Source: Orthonyx spaldingii
Lineage: Eukaryota; Chordata; Aves; Passeriformes; Orthonychidae
Length of the DNA: 64,000 bases
Direction: 5' to 3'
Assembly: GCA_013397795.1 (NCBI GenBank)
Contig: VZTJ01000548.1
Coordinates: 1 to 64,000, forward strand
The notes under the pieces were generated by a model, which was not told the DNA's origin, made no database searches, and saw only the letters and a program-made list of their open reading frames with translations. Shown here one piece after another: positions 49,142 to 61,100 of the stretch (positions are counted from its first letter, which is position 1; every line of letters begins with the position of its first letter). The position numbers and the translations under genes were made by a program.

Positions 49142-52100
49142 AAGAGTAGTATAAAGAACTCAGCATCAATTGGTCTTATTCCTCATCAAAACAATCGTTT
49201 TGTCCATTTGTTAGAATTTATGTATATATGAGATTTCCTTCTACTTTACATTTTATTAGCCATCATTTTTTAATATTGCTTAATTTGGTTTAACACTGCC
49301 CTGAAAACAGACTGAAATTTCCAAAGGACCTCATAGAGGCCATGGAAATCATATTTATATAATATGAATGTTAATTATTTTGCAAACTCTCTAACTGTGC
49401 ATACTTATTTAACTTTCTAGGATTAAGTTAAATGATTAAATGACTCTGACTTCTCAGGACTATTCTGTATCCCAGTAACACCTCATGCCTTTAATCACAT
49501 TCTTCATTGAAAAGAAGTGCTCCAAGAACCTGTACCTCCTAAAACCTGAAACTTGCAATCTGCACCTTGAGTTAACTTGAACAAAATCAGAGGCTGAAAG
49601 GATCCTCTGTGGAGAAGAAAGAAAGGGTGTCATGAAAATGAGTTTATCTAGGAAGAAGAATCTATAGAAAAGGTTTCTAATGGTATCATACATGCACATA
49701 TACATTTTTTTCTTATACTGTAGGACATGAGATTTTTTCCTGCCTAAATTTTGAGTTGTACCTATAAACTCTGACCCCAGCTAGTTCTGCCCTCTCCATG
49801 TCACTTCTTGCTTTGGGAAGCAGTAGGTGGTTTCTGCCACCGTTCTTGTGGAACAGGATGTCCAATCCATTATTGTGCACCTCCTATCCTGATCTTCCTT
49901 ATCACAGAAACATGTCTATCCCTCATGGCAGGGTCAGAATAAGAGGTTTGGTTTATTGTCCTGCTCCCCCTCAGTGGTGGAGCACAGGACTACTCACAAA
50001 CCTTCCTCAACAGCACCACTTACCTGCTGAGCACCCCTTATGATCTACTGGGCATTTCTTGTGTTCTTCTGTAGGTACAGGATACCTACATCTCTCTCTT
50101 GATCACAATCCATTCTCAAAAAACAGTCTGCCCAGTTTTACTTCTTCTCCATTGTTTTTACTCCATCTGTACCCAAATAACTATTTCTGATACCATCACC
50201 AAGCTAAATTGAGCCTTGTAGGATATCAATGATAGGTTTATCCCTCTGCCAGGAATGGCACCCATGTGTAGCTGGTAAGGCACAGCAAGCTGCAAAGATC
50301 CTGTGATTTGGGGAGTCTGAATGTTTCTTACCTAACTCCACTGCCTGCAAAATCCGTCTCTCCTACTTGGCATTTTCTGTAAAGTTTTGACCAGCTTCTC
50401 ACACTGTCATTTGCTTTATTTATTCTGTTCAGCTGTTTCCCCCATGTGAAATGTAGCACTGTCCATGGCTCCTGTAACACTCCACCCCACAGGCAGACAG
50501 CATGGGATTGACCCACACAGAAATGAAGACAGCCAGACCATGGAGTTGGGTCCAGCACCAGCTAGGGAACACAAGATCAAACCTTTATGTTTGCAGTTTC
50601 TCTGTTTTCTGAGTGTAAAAAGAATTGGTACTTGTTTCTGAAAAGTTCAGGTCTTCATGACCCATTATTCTGTGCTGTTGCTGACAGCTGAGAGAACATA
50701 CTAATATACCACAGTGTCCTAGGAACATGTTGTCTTAACTAACCAAAATGATCATTTTAAACATTTGAGAAGAAACCAAATAATGCCCGCTAAGTATGCA
50801 ACCACACTCCAAAACTAGAAAACAAAGTAAACAAGTGTGGGTGGGAACTATTAGTCCTCATTACAGCTACACACTCCCTGCATACTTGTCACTGCCACGC
50901 CAGGATTTGATTTCAGAAAGACATTCTTCACTGACACTGGTCTAACCCAAGGGCTGCATAACTATCAAAGGTGGTCAGAACAAGGAGTCACATCACCTTT
51001 GCAGAGATGAGCTTTGTGGGTACACACAGATTGATCAGTTCATCTGTGGGGTCATTGGCTCCTTCCTGTTTTGCAAATGATTTCTGTTTCTTGATCGGTT
51101 CATCTGGAAAATAGACGCAACACTTATCTACTTTACAAAGTTGTCTGATGATGTTTAAAAACTGTGTTGGAAGTGAAAATGGCTGTCAGTTACCTAAGCC
51201 ATGATAAAAGTGTTTTCCTTTAATTCCACTTTGATCAGTAGTCAGAGTTGGTTTATTCTGTTTTCCATCTTGACGAATTATGGCTAAAGATGTCATTCAG
51301 CTGCATACAAGCATTTCAATGCCATCCTTCATTGTTTTGAATTAAATATTTTCAGAAATATGTTTGCCAGAAGTCTGTCATGTGATTGAGAGGTGATGTT
51401 CTTTCTTACCGCCACTGTCCCACATCTTACCATTTTTGACCCCTATACCTGCACTGTGGCTGTGTTGGTACATATAAGCCACATTTTACTGGAAAAATAA
51501 GATATTTTATTATTTACAGACTTTACAGTGTAGCAATGGGATATTATGGAAACTTCCAATAGTTTTATGCCTTTTCTTAGAAATGCAAATTCTGTTGTTA
51601 CTAATCAGAAAGTCATCTAAGCTAAATGGCACTTGATATATTTTTGGTTCACGTAGCCTGATGTGATTGCCTGAAAGTAAGAAGCAATGTTTACTGCAAT
51701 ACCCTTAAAACCTCTATCTTATTTTCCAAAGTTAATAAATCACTTGAAATTTGTAAGGGAAATATTAACAATTTTTTACATATATTTTAAGCAACTTCTT
51801 ATTCCCTCAATGCACTTTGTGATAATTCCTTTTAATCAGATCTTGAAACTCTTGACAAATCACAGTTGTCTCTGCAAGAAACCAAGAAAGGTGTGAAACG
51901 TATAAGAAAAATGAAAGTTCTGACCTAGCATGCCCCAGAGATGAGAGAGGATGTTCTTCCTCTAATTAAATGCATCTCCAGTCCATATGATGTAAACCAA
52001 TTAATATTTTTTTCTCACTGACCAACTCTGCTCTTTTTCCATGCTAAGGAGTCTCTGACATCCCCAACTAATTAATTTTTCTGTTTTCCCCCCAAAGCTC

Positions 52101-55100
52101 ATTTTTATTTCAACTTGCTATTGACCTCCCATTCTGAGTATCATCACCCTGGTGTCTTTATTCAAAATTAATATTGAAAAAAAAGAGGACATCACAGGAA
52201 AAAAGGCTCACCAAGAAGACTAATTATTTAATACAACTGCAAAACATCAAAACTTATTACACAAGTGTAATGTATTAATTAATTTCTTCAGCAAATGAAG
52301 AACATATGTTTGGTGTTAAGTCCACCACTTTTGTTACAAGATATAAAGGTGCAAAATATAACTGAGGTACTTTAGCAACTGATTCCATTTGCATCTATGT
52401 GTACATAGCATTTCTGGGGATCTTGGTCTAGAAATCATATTCAATGTAAACCAGCTCAAATTACTTACAGTAAAACTGCATCTGGATGCACCATGTCTGA
52501 ATACACACCCAGTTTCCTCAAAATGGTTTCATACATTAAAACCATATATTATTTAAGCTGAAAAATAAATTATGTGACTTGCTACAGACTTAATTATAAG
52601 GTAATTTGCATCTACACTCAATCTACATTTAGAAGTTGTGTGTCCATTACTCCGTTGGGTCTCAGAAGCATGTTGTAAAAAAGTTACTCTGACAATAGGG
52701 CTATCTAAATTATCAGCATCTTCACTCCGTGCTTTCCCTTTTGTTTGTGTTTTTTTCTGCTGCATGGTCCCCTGCTGGTTGGTCACACTCTCTTGTCCAC
52801 TGGTTTATTTATCACCTGTGGCTGGAGTTGGCACCAGAGTTTCTTTCCTTTGAGTCAGCAACTGGAGATATTCAGCAACAAAAGAGCCTTCTCTGAACCA
52901 AAGCATTGTTTATTTAAGCACTGAGAACAAAGTATATGCTGGAAAAAAGACATTTCAAAACAACCAACAGTGTAAACATATGTCTGTTTTACATAAACTC
53001 CTTGAGAAGATGTTACAGTCTGCTCAGCAGGCCTGTTTTTTTGGCCACCCTCAGGAGATCATTGAACATCACTCTGCTTTCCTGCTACTGAACAACCATT
53101 ACTGAGCACTGGAGACTGTGCTCTTTTTGAAACTGCCACAGCCTTGTAGATCTCTGAGTTTCCATTTCTAGCTTGTACAAACATTTGCTCTCAGCAACCC
53201 TCAAGCATTTGGAAAAAATAAAAAAAAAAGCTTAGACTGAGTTTTGAGCCTTTCTGCTTTGCTTTCATCTTTTATTTTACTTCCTTCCCCTTCTTACCCA
53301 CTTAGGAAATAAAGACACTTAGTCACAGTTAGTGCTAAATCTAGTCCAGGCTCTAATCAACCTTGTTTCTAGACTTTTTCAAAAATGGAAAAAAAAAAAT
53401 GCTGCACAAACGCATACATGCCCATATACCTACCTCAAAATTTTCTATTGAGATACCCATGAGCAAAACAATTGTTGTAGTCCACGTAAGGCAGATGTAT
53501 CATATACCTTAGGATATTTCATGCAGCAAAAAGTGCTTCTGTTAAGAAAACTGATTCTTATCTCTCTTGTCACACAAAGGAAATGTTTCCTAGACCTTGT
53601 TGACTCCATTGGCCATATTCAGGAGGGAGCATCTCTAGCACACAATTCACATGTGAGCACCAATAAACACAGTTAAAATCCCAGTCCAGATGACCTTAGG
53701 TGCTTCGTGCACTAAAATCCTCTAGGCTCCATTGCATAAGCATCTGTAAAACTGCTTGCATTCTTCATTACATCCGTTTTTCTTGAAAATTTTTTTCAGT
53801 CCCAGATTTTATCACCTATAGTTTTATTTCTTTCACACTGAAATTAAAGATATTCATTAGGTCTCCAGATAATTATTTTAAAAATGAAAAGACTTTTCTC
53901 CATGACATAATTACGTGAGAAGTCAATCAGATATGCAGACCATTATACATTAATATTTATTGCATTTCATACATTTTTGTTAGCTATTGTATAGAACTAA
54001 CATAGCTGTACCAGCTTATCAGGCAGAACTTAATTAAAAATCTTACAGCTTTATCAACAAGCTTTTTCAACATGACCTTTTTCACAAAACTATGTTGAAT
54101 TATAGTAATTAAATCAACATTCTACTATTGCTTACTAAATCTGCTATGAATTTTCCCCTTTTATTTTGAAATGACATTTAAGTCAAAAATCCCAATTTCC
54201 AAACAGTCAGCTCGACACCTCTAACTGCTTTTCATATTAGCACAAAATTCACGTTCTCTCATTTTTCTGAATTTTCTCAGTTCTTTAGGAACTATTATCA
54301 GTGAGAGAAGACTAAGGTTCCCTCCATTTTACTCTTTTAATGTTTTGTGAGTTTGATTTTATTTAGTGCAAATCACTATGTTGGTTGAAAAAAATATTTA
54401 TGTCCTTAGCAGATGTTGATTCATATATCCTTTGCTTACTAATAGAGCAGAAAGTAATGCGTAAGCTTCCTGCAATGTGTTCCATTTCCATGCAAGCAGA
54501 CAATAGAAGCAACATCAAAACTCCTTTTTATGCTACTAATGGTCTTGTATTTCCACCTGGAAATTGACTTTTCCTATTTCTATGACACCTTTAACTCTTG
54601 AAGGACTTCTAAATTCCTTTCTGTTGACCTAAGATACATCTAACAACTAAGATAATTTTCTTGAGGATTTATTTTGGGCCTTGGGGTTTTTTTCAATGCT
54701 TTCCTTTACTAAATGAATGGTTAGACCAGTAACTTGAAGGTCACTTGGTAAACATGATTTCATTTCCATTTCATGGTACCTTTACCATTGACCTGTGAGG
54801 TGATGTTGTGTTTTCTAGTGACTGTTCCATCATGTCACCTCTCCCAGGCTCTGGGGCAGCCTCACCTCAGGTCTGTGACTCTTTCTGGTTATTCAGCTTC
54901 ATGGGTGCAATGAATTGGTTCGGCAAATGAAGAAACTACACTATGAAACGTTTGGCATGGACAAGAGTGGCCATACTTGAAAATGACACTTGATTTACAT
55001 ACTTTGTGACTCATCACAGATCTTCAAACAATAAAATAAAATTAGAGTCAAGCGGGAACCAAATTGTTAACATTATATCAATGTAATAAATATTTTAATT

Positions 55101-58100
55101 TTATATACCAAACATGTTATGAATTATTTATTTCTAATACAATATGAAAAGAAACATAGAATTTCGTAAAATGTGTGGTTTTTTCCAAGTCAAAAAACTG
55201 CAGCAGAAGATTCAGCACCTAAAACTTTATCTTGTCCAGCATATTTCATTTGCCCCTTTTAACAGTCTGAAATACTGTGTACTGAACATAATAGCAGGGT
55301 ACTTTGCATTGCTGTCTCAGGTAAGGTGATGCATTGGTTAATTAAGACTTCGCAGTCAGGCAACAACAACAGCTGAGCTCATGAAATTCTCATATAAATA
55401 CAATTTATGTGAGTTCAGTGACTCTTCGCAGAATAATTTTCAAGCCTACCTATGACTCGTACCAGCTGCTGTTCTCAGAATGTAACAATATTTAAACCTA
55501 AGTTCACAGAGAGTTAAACTTGGTAGCCCAGCTTTTATGGACATGTGATTTAGGTCCATATGACTTTGTGTGTTCCAACATAATCTGAGTGAATTTTTTT
55601 CAGCGACCTTTGTCAGCCTGTTATAGCTGAAACTGTGCCTCCTGGGAGTGATCAACCATGTCACCGAATGCCCCCCAGTCAGTCTGATAAAAAGGTATTT
55701 GATAAGTACTGAAACCACTTTCCTTCCATGCCTCCAAGGCCAAGAATGGAGGAAGGGAATAAAAAGGACCCTAATACAAAATTAGCAGCTATATACAATT
55801 CCCATCAAGATGGGGGAAGAAAGACATTGATTGAGACACGTCTCCGGTTCATTAGCATTGTTTGTCTTTGAGAAAGTTCTTGTCAGTCTAACAGATGAAG
55901 AGATATTGCTGAATGTAGAGAAAATGAAGATAACTGTGGTAAAAATAGAAAAAATAATGAAGGGCACGCTGCTAAAACTAATTACATTAAGATTGATATC
56001 ACTTAGCAAAAGAATGTTACCTCATCTCCTGAAAAATGCTTGACTGCTCATATACCATGAGCTGTCTGCATTTTAGAGGCATTAATAAATGTTGCACAAA
56101 TGTTTGATTCCAGTATTCCATATTTTGGTAATCAAAACAGATTAGCAATTTCTGGGTTGAAGAACTCATTCTGAACATGAGTGAGCCTCTAAAACAAGAT
56201 CTCCATAAGACCTATTTTCAGTGAATTTGCTCTTGTGCTTTTGAACTTTTACAGAATCAAACCTAGGTAAAAAGGAGCCATGAATATTTAGTCTTTAAAT
56301 TTCTTGGTGTCTAGGGTCTGTGACTACATAACAAACACATAATGAATAAACAAGACCAAAGGCAGTGCCCATTAAAAACCTGTCCAGAGATATACACTGT
56401 TTATTTTGGCTTATTCCTTATCCAAATGTCAATTTACTAGGCTGTAATTCCAAGAGTGAAGTGATATAAGGCTGTCTTCCTAAGGATTTTTTTGGTTCTT
56501 GGAAGCAGCCATTATGTTGCAATTATTTCCTACATCAAAGCTGGAGGAAGGGCACTGTTCTGTCCTTGACAGGCAGTCCTATAACTTCTTACAAAATAAG
56601 TTCACCAGGCAGTCCAGAACTCTGAAACAGGATCCTGACCGGTGGCAGGCAATAATGTCAGGGGTATGGAGCCTTTTGCCATGCTCAAAGAAGCAAGCCC
56701 ACATTAGGCCTACACATAACGGTTTGAAAAAACACTGCTCTGAAGGAGTTCTACTCCTGACTCTGCCGTCCCATTCACACCAAACTCTTCACTTTTCAGC
56801 ATAAAAGGTGTCACTCACCCTACTAAAGGCTGTAGTTGCATACTACATAAATGACAGCAGGGACACTGGCCTTAGAAGGTCTTGCCTTCTACTACTCCCA
56901 TGAATGGTCAATTTATTTCATCCATGTCTTCTTGTGGTCGCATTATCAGTTGTACAAATTGGATTTCTAAAATAGTCTGTGTTTAAAAGAAACAAACAAA
57001 CAAAAAAACCCCTCCAAAACCAACCAACCGACCAAACAGAGAAACAAACAAAAAGAGGGGACGAGTAGCAAATTTTTTTAATCACTGCTGGGTCATCATT
57101 GTGAGTACAGGTTTTAATATGAATCATGATTCATTCAGATGTTCTACAAAAGTCCGGGCTGGGTAGAATCTTGTCTGTTGAATATCCATACCCATAGGAG
57201 TATCAAACAAATCCTGCCCCAAGAGTTATGAAATGCATAATCATATAAAACAATTAATTATATGTACATGTCCTTGTAGTTGTGTCCATATGTCCTGATG
57301 ATTACTGTGTATTGTTTCCTTATCTGATGAGAGCACATAGGCTTTTCTCATTATGTTGTCTCCACACCCTTGATAGCAGCAAAGGTTCATGGCCTATCCA
57401 AGATTTATGGCTGATATTTATCTAAATACCTGCTAAACACACTGTTCTTCCCTGGCGCCATGAAAGAATGCCTAACTGTAATTATCTCTGAGGCATGATC
57501 AAGACAGAAAAAAATAAATCATAAATTTGTAAATCATTTGTTAGTAAGAGAAGAGCTTAGGCAGACACTTCTGCACAAGCAATAAGAGAAATCTGCCAGT
57601 TAGATGGAGTTTTCCAAGTTTATGCATAAGAAACACTATAATTCTCCTGTCAATAAAGCATAAAAAAGATAATCAATGTTTAAAACAAAAACACTCCACA
57701 TAATACCTAAGGCTCAAAAAATGCAAGAAGAAAATCTGAACATATCATTCTCCAAGCACTTTGCCTACACTGCAAATTAGAAATGCATGCAATTCCTGCA
57801 GCCAGAAAACAGTTTAATTATGAGAGCTGAACACAAAATCTCCCATTGGTACAGATTGGCTTTGAAGTGTTATCACATAAGGGAGGATTTTGAAAATACC
57901 CTTGACCAGTTTTGTTGGAAATATATCACACTTCTATTTGTGTCAGCCTTAACCATGTATCATGTCACTCCCTTTCATAACATTAGAGAACCTGATCACA
58001 GTTCCAGAGTATTAAACTAATCATGCATATTTTATGCAAACATTAACCTTTAGTGTTAATCCAACAGCATTAAACCAAATCTATAATGAACCATAAAGGT

Positions 58101-61100
58101 GGTTTATAACATACTGTGGTTGCCTTTTATGAGTATTCTCGATTCTCTCACCAAAGTATTTTAAACCTTGGAAAGAAATACTACCAAAATATTTACAGTG
58201 GAACTTTATGTAAATAATACTTGGCCCCTCTTCTGAAAAAACTGAGTAGTTATTTTACCTGTACGTAAAGTAGATGGAGTTTCAAAATAATCGATTTCAA
58301 AAACTTTAGTACCTCGTAAAAATGAACATTGTTAAGCTCCTTTCTGTGAGCTTTTTACATGGGTAAATTTCCTGTTTAATTGAATGTTTAATCTGTCGTG
58401 TTGCAGTTCACTCTATTAAGAAAAACAGTTGTTCCTATACAGAAACTTTCATGTTACATGTCCCACAGCATTTCACAAGATATGTATGTCTCATATCAAT
58501 TATGAAAGAATTAAATTAGATGCATAAAACACAAACATTAAAATGGAAGTACTATGAAATGTTGCAATAATACTACAGGGCTGATCAAACCATGAGAATT
58601 GTGGTTATCGAGGCAGCAAAATAATAGTTAAATTTTCCATCAGTGTCCAACACCTAAATTTCTACATCATTTGGCCTCTAGATTTATATGGGAAAACAGC
58701 TAATAAACAATATTCCTATGATAATTGCTTTGAAACTCTCAAAATAAATGTAAACAATCACATCAATAGAAAGAGTACAATAATACTGATATTTCAACTC
58801 ATTCTGCTTAGGCAGTACCATGGCTTTCAGCACTGCCATGTTGTAAGGAGCTCACAATCATTTGTAGAAACTTCCATACCCCTGAGAACTATTCCTAACT
58901 CAGTAGTGGGAAAAGGAGAAAGACATACAATCCTAATTTTATTGTGGGTCAAACAGAAAGTCTACAATGTAAAAATGGCACACAAATCCCAGACTAGACA
59001 AGTCTTCATTTATTCTGTGATTTTCCACACAAATTAATAGGAAAGAAAGAATGGTGAGGGGGGTATGACCCTTTAAGATATAAAAGACTGTCCTCCCCCC
59101 AACAAAATAAATTGAATTAAACATTCCTAGTAGTGTCATTGGCTTATGGATTGATTTTGGCTCGGTACTGTTAAATAAACAAGTCTCAAAAATTTCAATT
59201 ATTGGAAGCAAAGTCTAGAATCATGGAACATTTCCTATTATTTCTTCTGAAACACGAAAAACCCATAATTTGAAGGGCAGAAAACAGATCAGTCACCTCA
59301 AGTAACACAAGAAAACCTTCTCACTACCATACCCATCTAGACTGGGAAAGGCCATCTCACTACAATGAGACTACAATTGACATGGCAGTGAGCTGATTTT
59401 CCTCTAAACAATGGCAAAGCTAGGATATGGGATGTTTCTTTTATATTCTCTACAATGCCTCTTTTACCCTCAGGTGATGCACTAACAAGTTTTCAAATGT
59501 CTTCTTTCTTTACCTCATTCATAATTGTCACTTTCCCTCAAGACCCCTTCTGGCAATTGATGGCCACATGCAATTCTGAGGTTAAGAAGTCTAATGCTTT
59601 GTTTTTGAAAGAAGAAAAAGTTCCTGGGTGGAAAAGATTAATGCTGTGGTGAAATGAAGTATCATGTCAAACAAAGCATTTCGTAACATTTTGCTGTCAT
59701 AACTATCCACCATGTAAATAAATAATCTGTCTCTAGGATAAGAACTCCTGCTGTAAGGAGAAACGACATTTCCGAGAAAAGGAATAAAACCAAAACAACA
59801 AGGCAGGAACTGGATAAGGATCTTGATGCAAGGCTGTAGCAAATAGCAGAGAAGGCAAGATTATTTCTGATGGGAATTTCTTTCCTTTCACTACCTGGTT
59901 TCTTACCTCATAAAGAAACTGTAAGTAATTTCCATGGTTAGTGTATTGGAAATGTATCCTACAGATGTGCCTGGGTAATATTCAGTATTGCTGTGGTAGT
60001 AGAGGAAAATGTGGCTAAGAGATTGGACTGATGGCTCACTGCATACAGTTTAATCCCTCGAACATGCACAGAAGAACCGTTCTTGTACAGTTATCCCTTA
60101 TCATCTGTCTTAAATAATTTAGAAATACTTAAGCAATCTAGTATCTATGACTACAGGATGACTGAAAAAAAAAGAAAAAGGAAAGGAGTAGTAGAAGATA
60201 TGGCATATTTTTGCTAAATGGTATCAAATGGTTAATTACATTTAATTCTCAGATAAAGAAGATTAATGAGAAAGGCATGTGTGATATCTAACATCACATA
60301 TAGGTAGCATGAACTCTTGCCTACCTGCAGAACCTCAGATTGGCAGCTAAACTCTTATACAGGAGTATTTCATATTTTCAAAGTATTCACTCAAAAGAAA
60401 TCTTCAGGACTGCTTGGAATTAGGGCCGAGGACCAGTTGCAGGAAAAAGGGTTGGGTTTTTTCAGATTGTGGTTTATGCTTTGCACTTCTAAGTGCTTTC
60501 TTTCATTTGTATTTGACACACTGCTTTAGCTGTTCTTCAAGCTGCAGCACTGTCCCAGTTCCTTTGGTCGTTCCTTCAGTCCACTTCAACCTGTTACCTA
60601 ATATCCTCCTCTGCTCTTTCCATGTCAGTACTGTGATGTTTCAATGTCCTCACCTCCTTGAAGATGTTCTTTTCCTGTTGTAAGCAGCTTTTCCGGACTC
60701 AGTGATAAATTCTAAATTACAAATATTTGACTTTAAGGGTGAATTATTGGTTTGAAATAAAACTAGGTTCAGTATGAGATTTACAAAGTAAGTGTTCTCT
60801 TTGAGTAACACAAGATTTATAGTAATATTGGATATTATTAAATATTTTGCTGACACTGTAATTTAGTAATTTGGAATATCCATAATGTAAGTCAGGTAAA
60901 GCACTCTGTTTTATGGTCAAATTGGCTTGAGAACCTAATTTTGTGGTCTTTGAAGGTGAGATGTAGTAGGCAATATGGAATGAGACTATGGGAAGGCTGA
61001 GACCAATTCTGTGCCTGACCCATAGCTACTTAATTTCTCATGTCTCAAAACAGAGCTCAAAACAGAAGATCTCAAAGCCAAGTGAGCTTGCGTTGCAAAT

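Noticed and set aside
56499..56804. 101-codon plus-strand open frame
   Set aside because: It has no family resemblance or splice context and is consistent with chance.
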